Position numbers and translations under genes: made by a program. The notes under the pieces were generated by a model. That model was not told the DNA's origin, searched no databases, and saw only the letters and a program-made list of their open reading frames with translations. A DNA stretch of 64,000 nt from Halobacteriovoraceae bacterium (GTDB lineage: Bacteria; Bdellovibrionota; Bacteriovoracia; Bacteriovoracales; Bacteriovoracaceae): the NCBI GenBank assembly GCA_002712005.1, contig PASP01000004.1:95302-159301 (forward strand). Reading direction: 5' to 3'. Shown piece after piece: positions 19,101 through 27,940 of the stretch (position 1 is its first letter; every line of letters begins with the position of its first letter).

Positions 19101-19949
19101 GCTTCCCCTTCAGCCCTTCTCAATACATCAAGCGCAGGTTCAGGAATCAAAGCGCGATTTGAAACGTCATCGGCTACGGGTAACGATGCCGGTATTGCCA
19201 TAAAAGGAGCACGTACGGGAGCTCTTAAAGGTGATACAGGTTATGTCGACTTTAATAATTATGATGATAATGAAGGCACAGGAACTGAATATACCATGGG
19301 TCGTGTATCAGGTGGAATGCACGATGATACAGGTGAGACAGGTGTACTCCAATTTTCGACCAACGATGGAACCGGTCTTAAAAAGAGAATGATAATCGAC
19401 AAACAAGGAAATGTGGGGATTGGAACGAATGCTCCTAATGAAAAGCTCGATATTCTCGGAAATATCGATCTCAACGATTTTGATATTAAGAATCAAGGTA
19501 ATTACTATTGGGGAGTCGTAGCCTTGTCATCAGGAAATTATAAACTCTCTGATGGTTCAACAGGAACAATCACTGTTCCCACAGGTGACAATGTAACCGC
19601 TTGTAACGGAGATGGAATGGTATGCATGCGCCACTTCACCGGAAATCAGTGGGCCATTGGAATTGAAATAGGTGAAGGAGAAGGTGACTTTATCTGGGAT
19701 CCCCTAACAGACACCCCTGTAGGAGGAGGACAAATCTTTGCTTGCCACGGAGTCTCTGTTGGAGATAACGAAGCCGTTGATGAAGGAGGAAGTCAGAATA
19801 TAGGTTGGGGCGACGGAATTCGCTCAGTGGATACAGACGCTAATGGACACTGCTTAGGAGCTGCTCAAACCAATTGTGCAACAGCCTCGATATTAAGCCC
19901 TGCAGGCTCTCACGACATCTATGGCATAGTTTGTAGACGCTTCTATTAA
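16194..19949 (+). CDS. Phage tail fibre-like repeat lipoprotein
   Basis: 1251 residues. The N-terminus carries a lipoprotein signal ending LAMNSC (Cys23). The middle contains motifs known from phage tail fibres: VTSFNGRNGPITAQSGDYDW near residue 245, four copies of the AGTTAQYYRGDK-x-WQTL / NLYFT-x-x-RA unit (near residues 402, 585, 660 and 856), and the SPLSSSGGTTPTLSISQ segment twice. A later part has two VGIGT-type units followed by ALLNTS and KLDILG. No peptidase S74 intramolecular chaperone is visible; the protein ends in a Cys-rich domain (about residues 1110-1251). It is probably a trimeric surface fibre anchored by lipid. No other phage genes are near. Confidence 0.75.
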   Translation: MIKRSKFIQIFNLFALLLAMNSCLLPDDKGKVSISLSGQDEATRGRAVGPEAKVNQIRLENDQIIIQGSQLQEIKKVKLKQPSSQTLLTILSQSSDQLILSASSKVALALNTLLSLTLEEAYASTTVEVTFNLPDSSVSESKIVDGAITAVKLDSMGAGVGQVLKFNGTQWAPSDLNALTYAGNWDAATNSPNLSSGGNLGEFYIVNNSGSTDLLGGPGTHTWAIGDWVVWNNVDASWEKVDNASNVTSFNGRNGPITAQSGDYDWSMISNQAGVYFDYQPNNSSCSDGEVLKYDSSLPGWKCDSDNDTTNSGDITGVNPGTGLTGGGSSGEVTLNINVGTGANQIPQLDASALLDSSNIPNLNATKISSGVLDSARLPNASGSTDGIITATDYLNFSAKEGPLTAGTTAQYYRGDKSWQTLDTSVVPENTNLYFTEARAKAAVISPLISDGVTNLSPSEDAVFDALATKQDTLTTTSTTLQGSFQLYDSVDQSHYIEFIAPDLSTNLTYTWPSSAGSSGQVLESDGAGNLSWTTPSSDVSSVSANSPLSSSGGTTPTLSISQANATTSGYLSSSDWNLFNNKEGALSAGTTAQYYRGDKTWQTLDTSVITENSNLYFTNSRARSAVVRQSITDSVTNTSPSEDVVFDALATKEDNISSGTTAQYFRGDKTWQTLDSSIVAENGNLYFTDTRAQNAVVTQTITNGVTTTSPSEDVIFDALATKQDAASATSDFVNTSGDSMTGNLNLNSRSQLRLADSDSSHYMALRAPANVTTSTTLSLPDGDGSNGQVLSTDGSGNLSWTSAASGSVTAVNANSPLSSSGGTTPTLSISQSSSSTNGFLSSTDWNTFNNKENALSAGTTAQYYRGDKSWQTLNTSVVPESGNLYHTTARARSAAVADAINNGTTNIAPSQNAVFDALALKADTTTADSDYVNVSGDTMTGTLNLPANSFNVGTDQLILTSNFVGIGTASPSALLNTSSAGSGIKARFETSSATGNDAGIAIKGARTGALKGDTGYVDFNNYDDNEGTGTEYTMGRVSGGMHDDTGETGVLQFSTNDGTGLKKRMIIDKQGNVGIGTNAPNEKLDILGNIDLNDFDIKNQGNYYWGVVALSSGNYKLSDGSTGTITVPTGDNVTACNGDGMVCMRHFTGNQWAIGIEIGEGEGDFIWDPLTDTPVGGGQIFACHGVSVGDNEAVDEGGSQNIGWGDGIRSVDTDANGHCLGAAQTNCATASILSPAGSHDIYGIVCRRFY
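17395..18900 (+). repeat. Degenerate tail-fibre repeat cassettes
   Basis: Four copies of a roughly 60-70-residue unit begin with AGTTAQYYRGDK (one has YFRGDK) and contain NLYFT (one NLYHT) and SPSEDVVFDALATK-like ends. Two longer cassettes also carry a SSSGGTTPTLSIS segment and a DWN-x-FNNKE segment. DNA identity is partial, with many synonymous differences, so the copies are not recent. Confidence 0.7.
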
Positions 19950-20026
19950 AACAATTTTTCTGGGCAAATTTAAAGAAATCTTGAACATCTAAGTTATTGA
20001 AAACTCATTATTTTGCATTTCCCATT

Positions 20027-20054
20027 TAAGATTAATTTATCTAAATACCGATAA
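20027..20054 (+). promoter_or_regulatory. FliA (sigma-28)-like promoter
   Basis: TAAG (20027-20030), a 16-base spacer and ACCGATAA (20047-20054) reproduce the arrangement found before giant lipoprotein A, with seven of eight -10 positions matching the FliA consensus. Recurrence of the same unusual 16-base spacing at the paralogous gene supports it. Confidence 0.5.
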
Positions 20055-20092
20055 TTTCTTTCAAATGGGGAAATAATATTTATCGTACAATT

Positions 20093-23000
20093 TTGAAAAA
20101 TACAGGGATGGGTTACTTAGGCATGATTTTAATCATGATCGTAACTTCTTGTGTGGATCAAAATGCTAAACTCGCCGGTGACTTCGCTCTGTCAGGCTTT
20201 GATTTTGATGTAGAAGCTCCTATCGCGAGCCTAAACTCCTCTCACTCTCCCTATGTAAATTCAACAACGATTCAGCTTGATATTGATACCGGAAAAAAAT
20301 TAGTTAACTGTGCTTCTTTTGATCGTTTTGCCATTACAGAAACAGATGACGAACCCTCTTCTCAAGCCTTTCGCTATACTTGTCAATCTGAAAGAACTCA
20401 AACGATTTCCTATACATTTAAAGACCCAACAGAGGGTAATCGTACATTATATCTTTGGTCAATAGATGATAGGGCCCAAAAGAAATCAACTTACTCTGAA
20501 GTCGATCTTATTCTTGATACAACAGCTCCAACCGGCTCCATCTCCATAGTGAACGACTACATTCAAGGGGGTTCTACCCACACTCTATCTTTAAGTTCTT
20601 CCGATAATATAGAGCTTGTTGAATCGCGATTAGAGGCGACTCATTACAACTCAGGTGTTTGGGAAGATATTACTTATAATGAAGGACTCTTTAGTACGAG
20701 TGTCTCCTTCCCTATCGTTGACTCTTCAGGCTCTAGACTTCGCTATCTTCTAACTGATGCTGCAGGAAATACGACAGAAATTTTATCCAATACCTTTATT
20801 ATAGATTCAACGACTCCAACTTTAAGTATTACAAATCCTTCACTCTTTATAGCTGGTGGAAGTACTTATAATATCAATTATTCTGCTTACGATCTCAATG
20901 GAATTGCCTCTTGGAATTTATCTTATTCACAAGATAACGGATCAAGCTTTGCTCCTGTGCAAAGTAGTCCTTCTTCACCCTATTCATGGAATGTCCCCTT
21001 AGATGATACTAATGATGCTCGCATCAGACTATCTGCCGCCGATGTTGCAGGAAATGCTATCTATACGGTATCTACTGTCTTTACAGTAGACTCCACGCCT
21101 CCGGCCATTACCCTTGATAATCCTCCAACATGGCTTCAGGGCGGAAGTACCTACAATATTAATTTTAGTGCCAGTGACCATAATGGGATTAGTTCTCTTA
21201 ATTTAGAATACTCACCAGATGGAATAACCTATTCAAGCTTAACCACTCTTAACTCATCTCCTTTTAGTTGGAGTGTACCTGTTGTCGATATACCAGTGAA
21301 TGCAAGACTTCGGCTTACTGCGGTTGATCCCGCTGGAAACTCTTCTGTCATAACTTCCACGGCATTTGGAATCGATTCCACCAATCCAAGTGTGAGCTTA
21401 GATAATATGGCCGCCATCATTCGAGGGGGAATAAATAATAATATTTCCTTAAGCTCAAGTGATTCAGCAAGTGGTATAGCTTCCGCTAATCTCTATTACT
21501 CAAACGATAGTGGTTCAAGCTATACGCTTATTACAACTTTTCCAGCAAATCCGACCTATTCTTGGTCGACCCCCGCAGTAGATTTAGAAACCGCACGCTT
21601 ACGTTACATTGTTACCGATAATGTGGGAAATTCAACCACTATTGAAAATAATATTTTTGAAATTGATTCAACTGCACCTGCAACAAGTCTTGATAACCCT
21701 CCTTCCATTCTCAAAGGTGGTGATAGTCTTAGTATCAATTTAAGTGCGTCTGATAAAAATGGATTGGCCACTTATAATCTAGAATATGCTGCGGATGGTA
21801 CCAACTTTTCACTCATCACTTCTTCACCAGTGAGCCCCTATACTTGGACAATACCATTGGATGATGTTCCTGCAGCGAAAATAAGGATTGTGGCCATTGA
21901 TCCAGTTGGAAATCAAACTCTAACAGAGTCAAGTGCGTTTGAAGTGGATTCAACATCTCCTGCGGCTCCCCCTATTTCTCTGAATTCCAATCAATATACA
22001 AATGTAACTGCTGTATCTTTCACCATGTCCGCTTGTAATGAACACTACAATGATATTCTTATCAATACAGGTTCAGCTCCTGCGGAATCAGATCCCACAT
22101 GGCAAACATGTTCTACCGGTACAGGAGCCATTACCTATACTCTTCCGACTACAGAAGGTCCCCATACTCTAAGCGCTTGGTCAAAAGATGATGCAGGAAA
22201 TATTTCAGCAAGTTCAGCCGACTTCACGATTTACTATGATGTCACTTCACCCGTTATCAACGTATCAAACCCAGGACTCTTAGCGGGAAGCAATACCTAC
22301 ACGATCAATTGGAATTTAACGGAGACTTATATCGATAATACAAGATCCTTTGACGTCGATTATTGGAATGGATCCTCTTGGCAAAATATTGCAAATGTTG
22401 CTGCTACAACTGGTCCCCATAGTTCTCAAGGATATTCAACCTCGTGGACAACACCAAACTTAGACCGCACGGATATTCGACTAAGGGTTCAAGTTTTAGA
22501 CCTTGCTGGAAATTCAGAATCAAGTGAATCAACTCAGTTTGAAATCGATTCAACTCCACCAAATTTAACCATTAGTTCTCCTGCGGCCAATAGTTATCAC
22601 AAGGCCTCTGTTGTTATGACAGGACTTTGTGAAACAGGTCTCCCTATTTTCTTTTCAGGTGCTCTTCAAGAAGATTTCTCCGTAACCTGTTCAGGGGGAA
22701 GCTACTCTCAAACTCTAAACTTCTCTAACGGAGATGGTAATAAACTTATCTACGCTTCTCAGACGGATGCTGCTGGAAATAATACTCTCGTCAGTCGAAC
22801 ATTTATTCGAGATGAGGTCGCTCCAGTTCTGAGTTTAACAAGTGGAACGAATCCAGATTTCACCAATGCAAATCAACCCAATACTTGGTCAGGAACGTGC
22901 GAAGGAAACTATACGATTACGATTACAGGTGATCAATCGACGACAATTCCTTGTTCATCAGGATCTTGGTCATGGACCGCTGGTTCAAAAACGAGTGACG

Positions 23001-26000
23001 GCACTTATAGTTATTCCTTAACTCAAACTGATGCTGCTGGAAATACAACAAACCCTGCTCTTTCTCTTTCTTGGGAAAGAGATGCAACTCCCCCTGTCTT
23101 TAATATGAGTGCTCCTATTACAATTGAGGTAGGAGAAACAAAAACAGATATCAACAATAAAGACTCTATTGATTTTTCAGGTGCCTGTGAAGGGACTAAT
23201 GTGATTAATATTTCTGGTGCCGAGTCAGCAGCGATCTCATGTTCAGCTTCAAGCTGGACATGGTCAACAGCAACGGCCAGTACCGACGGTATGAGAAACT
23301 ATACATTTACTCAGTCTGACTCTGCTGGAAATGCTGTCTCTTTTACCTATAGATGGGACCGAGACACAACAGGACCGGCCTTATTTGTAGAAGAAAATCT
23401 AATCAAGTCCAATACAAATACCGTAACTTTTACTGGAACTTGTGAAACAGGAATTACCATTAATATCTCTGGCGCTGATTCAAGTTCTGTCTCTTGTCCA
23501 TCAGGAACATGGAGCTATACAACGGCAACAAGAACCGGGGATGCAACTAGAAACTATAATTTCAGCCAGCAATTTCCTTCAGGTGCTATGGTGACAACGA
23601 CAGTTTCGGGACAATGGATACGAGAAACCAATGCTCCAACTATTTCTTCTTATTCGACATCGGCATCAAGCCCTTCAAGAAAACCTTTTATTCCAGTTGA
23701 TCTTACTGCAACTTCTCAAAACTCTAATGTCTATATTAAGAAGATCTGCTTTAAATCAGGTAGCTCTGTTCAACCAGCTGCTGATGATAAATGCTGGCTT
23801 GAAGTTGACTCCCCTTCCGTTGGCTATCCTCTTTCTCAAACTCTAAATTTGGCCAACTATAATATTCTCTTGGGTTGGGAGCCGATGCTTTATAACTCTT
23901 ATGCCTTCGTCATGGATGAAGCGGGAAATATATCCACGAATACTTCCTCTGTAGGAACTGATCGTTTACAGATCACCTACGATCCAGGTATCGCTCCAGA
24001 ACTCTTCGATGTTCTTGCTGCAAGTAATCCTTCAACGGCCATTCCTCCCACAAGAGGACAGTCACAGGTCGCTCCCGGTTCCGATGTTTTCATTCGTTGG
24101 AAAATCACAGATAATTATTCTCTCCCCAGTGGTGCTATCAGCCTTTACTATACAACTGATGATATCGTCTTTAATGCTATTACTGGAGCCGAAGCCCTTA
24201 ATCAAAATACTGATTATGGATGTGGAATTACCCTTGATGCCAATGAAGGTTGTTTCAAGTGGACCGGGGGATCACCGGTTAGTGTCGCCTACAAAGTTCA
24301 AGTCAGTGTTACCGATACAACTGATATCACTGTTCAGCAGACAACCAATATCCTCAATAGTGGCCAATTAAAAATCATTGCCGGAAATACAGATAATGGA
24401 ATTGGAGGCTCTGCTCAAACAGCAACTTTTTCCATTGAGGGTGATACTGATGATTATGACGGTCACTCCATTATTTTCACAGAAGCTGGAGATATGTACT
24501 ATATGGACCCAGATCGTGGAATTCTAACGGTAGATGAATCAGATGGAAGTCTCATTGTCTTCATTCCTAAAACGGGAACCAGTAGTGGTGATGGAGGACC
24601 CGCAAAAGCGGCAACCTTAAATAATCCCATTGCGATCACGATGGATTATCAAGGAAGAATGCTTATTCATGACTACAATCGCATTAGAAGAGTTGACTTA
24701 ACTCTATCAGAGCCCAATATCGAAACGATTATTGGTGGCGGTTCAAATAAAAGTGATACCGTTTCCAATCCTCTAGATGTTGAATTTGATAATCCTTGTG
24801 TTGGTTGTCGTGAAGAAGATGGAATGAGCTTCTTTGCCATGCCTAATGGAAATATCGTTTTTTGGTCAGAAAGACCTCGTCACAATCGAGGAGCGACTAT
24901 GCCTCGAGTTCGTATTTATAATAATGCCACAGGACAGGTCACATCAAAGTACTTTAGTGGAAATGGTGACTGGAGAAGTGCCTCTCAAGATATTTCTAAA
25001 TGTTATCTCTACCTCTTTGGTATTGGTTTTGATTCCAATTCAGATTTCAATTACGTCCTAGGTATGTCCCAACATAGAACAAATTATACGGGTTGTGATG
25101 ATGCTGAAGAAGAATACCGAATGAAGTTTGACCCCGATACTTTCGCAGCCGTTACTCCCGACAATGGAAGTTACTCACATTATACTCACTACCCCTATAC
25201 CGGGATGGATGGAAATCTCTATCAAATCATTTCTCGAAATTACGTCATGAAGCTTGATCCGGACACAGGTTCATGGACCCGTGTATTAGGTTCAGGAACT
25301 CGTGGGGAATGTAATGATGGAGAACTGGCCACAGACTGTAATATGCACATTATGAATCTCTATGTCTCACCTACAGGTAAATTTTATTTTGGGGATAGAG
25401 GTTCGGTAAGAACTGTCAATGATGATGGTGAAGTTATCACGATCTTTGGACAAAAGCGTACTTTTGGAGATGGAGTTTTGGCCATTAATGCCCGCTTTGA
25501 CTTGCCTAAATTTGTTGATAAATCCTCTGGTACTGATCGCTATATTGTCGGTGACAATAGTGGGAACTATGTTAAAGAGTTTACGGTGGAAGGAAATATA
25601 AATGTCATAGCCGGTAATGGAAACCATGCCGTTATTGATATAACTCAACCGGCAAAGGGCAATACGATAACCTACTCTGATCATATGGCGGTTGATCCAG
25701 CAAATGGAAATCTCTACATGGCCAGAAACCATAGTTATGGGGATATCTATATGCTCAACCGGGGAACGGGAAATTGGACCCAAGTAATTGGTGATATTGA
25801 TTCCTCAGGAACAAACTACTGGGACTCAGCTGATGGCCTTGTGGGTTCGGCAATCAACTCTCATACCCAATATAGTCGTGGTAAGATTATTGGCTTTGGA
25901 GATAATAAAATTGCCATGGTACGTTTCCAGTACAATTACACAGACCTAAGGCATCAAGATAGTATGTTCAAACTCTATAATCGAGGGGATAGCTACAGAC

Positions 26001-26497
26001 AATCTCATATGATGGGTATCATGGGATGGCCTAGTGATAATAATACGCGAAGATTTTGTACAGCAGCTTCTACAAGCACTACTGCTTCAACATGTGAAGT
26101 TCCAACCACCACTGATACTGTGGGAAATATCCAATACGATCCCGTCGATGACAAATGGATTATGGCCATTGTGATTGGGGGAACTCAGCAAGATGTCTAC
26201 TACTACTATGAAAATACCGATACTATTGAACATGTTGCCTACGTGGGACAAGACATGGAGAATTGGTATAAGCATGTTCGCGACGGTGGAGTGGAAAAGC
26301 TCTACTACTGCTCAACTTCGGGTAGAATTCGTGTTCATAATTTAGATACCGATAGTGATGAAGGACATCTCGCTTGGCCTATGTCCAATCTTCGTTGTAT
26401 GGGAAGAAATGCAGCCTACAATGCGACGAACCACTCTATCGTATTTACTTTTGAACAAAACGGGCTCTACGGTGTAGCCGAATACTTTATCCCTTAA
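20093..26497 (+). CDS. Giant surface lipoprotein B: Ig-like repeats plus NHL-type beta-propeller
   Basis: 2134 residues, a paralogue of the protein at 8152. The two share the segment after the lipobox (SCVDQNAKLAGDFALSGFDF here, nearly the same there), the domain order and the C-terminus ending GLYGVAEYF-x-P. Here the lipobox is VTSC. Twelve or so Ig-like domains precede the propeller, which begins near residue 1425 (IIAGNTDNGIGG, SSGDGGPAKAATL, RIRRVDL). It has one copy of the three-domain block duplicated in protein A. The called start is TTG at 20093; GGGGA at 20067-20071 is better placed for an ATT at 20078. A FliA-like promoter lies upstream. The stop overlaps the convergent gene by 4 bases. 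Confidence 0.75.
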   Translation: MKNTGMGYLGMILIMIVTSCVDQNAKLAGDFALSGFDFDVEAPIASLNSSHSPYVNSTTIQLDIDTGKKLVNCASFDRFAITETDDEPSSQAFRYTCQSERTQTISYTFKDPTEGNRTLYLWSIDDRAQKKSTYSEVDLILDTTAPTGSISIVNDYIQGGSTHTLSLSSSDNIELVESRLEATHYNSGVWEDITYNEGLFSTSVSFPIVDSSGSRLRYLLTDAAGNTTEILSNTFIIDSTTPTLSITNPSLFIAGGSTYNINYSAYDLNGIASWNLSYSQDNGSSFAPVQSSPSSPYSWNVPLDDTNDARIRLSAADVAGNAIYTVSTVFTVDSTPPAITLDNPPTWLQGGSTYNINFSASDHNGISSLNLEYSPDGITYSSLTTLNSSPFSWSVPVVDIPVNARLRLTAVDPAGNSSVITSTAFGIDSTNPSVSLDNMAAIIRGGINNNISLSSSDSASGIASANLYYSNDSGSSYTLITTFPANPTYSWSTPAVDLETARLRYIVTDNVGNSTTIENNIFEIDSTAPATSLDNPPSILKGGDSLSINLSASDKNGLATYNLEYAADGTNFSLITSSPVSPYTWTIPLDDVPAAKIRIVAIDPVGNQTLTESSAFEVDSTSPAAPPISLNSNQYTNVTAVSFTMSACNEHYNDILINTGSAPAESDPTWQTCSTGTGAITYTLPTTEGPHTLSAWSKDDAGNISASSADFTIYYDVTSPVINVSNPGLLAGSNTYTINWNLTETYIDNTRSFDVDYWNGSSWQNIANVAATTGPHSSQGYSTSWTTPNLDRTDIRLRVQVLDLAGNSESSESTQFEIDSTPPNLTISSPAANSYHKASVVMTGLCETGLPIFFSGALQEDFSVTCSGGSYSQTLNFSNGDGNKLIYASQTDAAGNNTLVSRTFIRDEVAPVLSLTSGTNPDFTNANQPNTWSGTCEGNYTITITGDQSTTIPCSSGSWSWTAGSKTSDGTYSYSLTQTDAAGNTTNPALSLSWERDATPPVFNMSAPITIEVGETKTDINNKDSIDFSGACEGTNVINISGAESAAISCSASSWTWSTATASTDGMRNYTFTQSDSAGNAVSFTYRWDRDTTGPALFVEENLIKSNTNTVTFTGTCETGITINISGADSSSVSCPSGTWSYTTATRTGDATRNYNFSQQFPSGAMVTTTVSGQWIRETNAPTISSYSTSASSPSRKPFIPVDLTATSQNSNVYIKKICFKSGSSVQPAADDKCWLEVDSPSVGYPLSQTLNLANYNILLGWEPMLYNSYAFVMDEAGNISTNTSSVGTDRLQITYDPGIAPELFDVLAASNPSTAIPPTRGQSQVAPGSDVFIRWKITDNYSLPSGAISLYYTTDDIVFNAITGAEALNQNTDYGCGITLDANEGCFKWTGGSPVSVAYKVQVSVTDTTDITVQQTTNILNSGQLKIIAGNTDNGIGGSAQTATFSIEGDTDDYDGHSIIFTEAGDMYYMDPDRGILTVDESDGSLIVFIPKTGTSSGDGGPAKAATLNNPIAITMDYQGRMLIHDYNRIRRVDLTLSEPNIETIIGGGSNKSDTVSNPLDVEFDNPCVGCREEDGMSFFAMPNGNIVFWSERPRHNRGATMPRVRIYNNATGQVTSKYFSGNGDWRSASQDISKCYLYLFGIGFDSNSDFNYVLGMSQHRTNYTGCDDAEEEYRMKFDPDTFAAVTPDNGSYSHYTHYPYTGMDGNLYQIISRNYVMKLDPDTGSWTRVLGSGTRGECNDGELATDCNMHIMNLYVSPTGKFYFGDRGSVRTVNDDGEVITIFGQKRTFGDGVLAINARFDLPKFVDKSSGTDRYIVGDNSGNYVKEFTVEGNINVIAGNGNHAVIDITQPAKGNTITYSDHMAVDPANGNLYMARNHSYGDIYMLNRGTGNWTQVIGDIDSSGTNYWDSADGLVGSAINSHTQYSRGKIIGFGDNKIAMVRFQYNYTDLRHQDSMFKLYNRGDSYRQSHMMGIMGWPSDNNTRRFCTAASTSTTASTCEVPTTTDTVGNIQYDPVDDKWIMAIVIGGTQQDVYYYYENTDTIEHVAYVGQDMENWYKHVRDGGVEKLYYCSTSGRIRVHNLDTDSDEGHLAWPMSNLRCMGRNAAYNATNHSIVFTFEQNGLYGVAEYFIP

Positions 26498-27288
26498 TCG
26501 TTACTTGTTTCTAAATTTCCCAACCATTCAAGAAAGAGAAAATAATCAGCTCTTCCATTCTTATCGAGTTTATATTTAAAACTGGGATTACTGGTCACAT
26601 CAGAAGATGCCATAAAATTCTTATAATCTTCTTTGGTTCGATCATAGAGATATCTGAGTTCTTTTTCTTCTGAAGAATTAAGAACCCCTTGATTAAGAAT
26701 ATTCATAAAAAGACCTTGGGCCATAATCAAACGTGGATAACTTTCTAAAGAAATCAAATGATAGGCAAGCGCAATATATTTAACTTCCACCACATAGGCC
26801 ATTTTCTTCTTATCCACTTTATGCTCTTTAACGAAATAATCGAGATGAGAAAATTGCTCTTTAAGAATTGGACACAATTGATCTTCTTGAATATCGGCAT
26901 GTCCGTATTTTTCATAGATCACTAAATTATTTTCAAGTTCATCCATTATCTCTGCAAACTTGGTAAAAACCACTTCACTTTTTGTTAAGTCGTATTCAAA
27001 TAATTTTAAAGCCTCTTCACTGGGCTTCATTTTCGCACAGACTTCTTCATGGCGAAGGAGCCTTTTCCTTTTCTTCTCCCCCTTCTTTTTCTTTTTAATA
27101 AATTTCTCTTTCGCCTCTCTAAGATCCCTATTCAATTTCAAAGGAGTATTTTTCCTAGCATCTATAAAAGTATCTGTAGGTCCCGTAATAGAACGGTTAA
27201 AGTCGAGGCGAAAAAATAAGGTTACGAGAAGTAAAATAAAACTTCCCAAAAAGATCTTTTTAATAGAAGTTCTCCTTAATCCACTCAA
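26494..27288 (-). CDS. Membrane-anchored protein of unknown function
   Basis: 264 residues with one N-terminal membrane segment (IFLGSFILLLVTLFF, about residues 12-26). A strongly basic stretch (KKKKKGEKKRKR, around residues 65-76) and a helical, charged C-terminal region follow. No signal peptidase site is evident, so it is probably an inner-membrane protein with its bulk in the periplasm. The called start is TTG at 27288 without a ribosome site. AAGGAG at 27272-27277 lies 7 bases before an in-frame ATT (27264), which would give a start reading (M)KKIFLGSF. Convergent with giant lipoprotein B. I do not recognise the family. Confidence 0.55.
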   Translation of the reverse strand: MSGLRRTSIKKIFLGSFILLLVTLFFRLDFNRSITGPTDTFIDARKNTPLKLNRDLREAKEKFIKKKKKGEKKRKRLLRHEEVCAKMKPSEEALKLFEYDLTKSEVVFTKFAEIMDELENNLVIYEKYGHADIQEDQLCPILKEQFSHLDYFVKEHKVDKKKMAYVVEVKYIALAYHLISLESYPRLIMAQGLFMNILNQGVLNSSEEKELRYLYDRTKEDYKNFMASSDVTSNPSFKYKLDKNGRADYFLFLEWLGNLETSND

Positions 27289-27361
27289 TTTCTTGGTTAA
27301 AGGTTAAATTATAAGTCATCGAGAGTTAAAAGAAAGAGGTCTTATTTCATGTCAGTTTCAG

Positions 27362-27820
27362 TTGCCTGAAATTTGGAAGAGCTATGCCCAAAATAAATCC
27401 TATCCTCAACTCTATGAAGAAATCAACGTCGCCCTAATACCCGACACAGGACTTTTATGGCAGCAGATTCATGAGAGGGTTTGTGCTCTATACGAATCTC
27501 CTAGAAAATGGAGCTATGAGTGGATGCTCGCTCTACGGGAAGGACCCCAAGAGGAAGATCAAGAAGGAATCTGGCATGATGACTCCTCCCGTGATCTGGC
27601 CCTTAGCTTATCACTTAATTTAGAGCCGTCCCTGATTCAAGGAGGAGAGCTTCGTCTAAGACCTCGTTCTCATCGTGAGCAGGTCACTTCTGTTGCCCCA
27701 AGGCCTTGGGCACACGGCCATATCTTTGCTACGGGAAAATGGGACTGGGAACACAAAACATCTAGGGTAAGTTCTGGAAATCGCTTGGTTTTAGTTGTCT
27801 GGATAAGCTTAACTGCTTAA
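27362..27820 (+). CDS. Putative 2-oxoglutarate/Fe(II)-dependent oxygenase
   Basis: 152 residues from a TTG. The iron and cosubstrate ligands of the prolyl-4-hydroxylase-like 2OG-Fe(II) superfamily are visible: H72 and D74 in WHDDSSRDLALSLSLN, a GGELRLR strand, H131 in WEHKTSRV, and R141 ten residues later. That spacing is the family HxD...H...R pattern. The start is doubtful: the frame is open back to 27308 and AGAGG (27335-27339) precedes an in-frame ATT at 27344, while the nearby ATG at 27349 is out of frame and stops after six codons. Protein, lipid or small-molecule hydroxylation is possible. It lies just upstream of rpmB. Confidence 0.65.
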   Translation: MPEIWKSYAQNKSYPQLYEEINVALIPDTGLLWQQIHERVCALYESPRKWSYEWMLALREGPQEEDQEGIWHDDSSRDLALSLSLNLEPSLIQGGELRLRPRSHREQVTSVAPRPWAHGHIFATGKWDWEHKTSRVSSGNRLVLVVWISLTA

Positions 27821-27856
27821 AAGTACGATATTTTTACCCATTATTCCATTCGGCCC

Positions 27857-27885
27857 TTGCTCTTTGCTCTCTGAGAGTCTATATT
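27857..27885 (+). promoter_or_regulatory. Candidate sigma-70 promoter of rpmB
   Basis: TTGCTC (27857-27862) and TATATT (27880-27885) are spaced by 17 bases and lie about 55 bases before the rpmB start. A TATAAT at 27894-27899 is an alternative -10 box without a good -35 partner. Confidence 0.4.
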
Positions 27886-27940
27886 ACGCCTTCTATAATC
27901 TTAAATAATGTGCTGAAATGCTTTGAAAAAGGATGCTGAT

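Noticed and set aside
16194-19949. Prophage or phage-derived particle suggested by tail-fibre repeats
   Set aside because: No capsid, terminase, tail, lysis or integrase gene nearby, and the protein carries a lipoprotein signal.
25367-25783. 138-codon minus-strand frame within lipoprotein B
   Set aside because: Antisense shadow of the propeller region with no recognisable domain.
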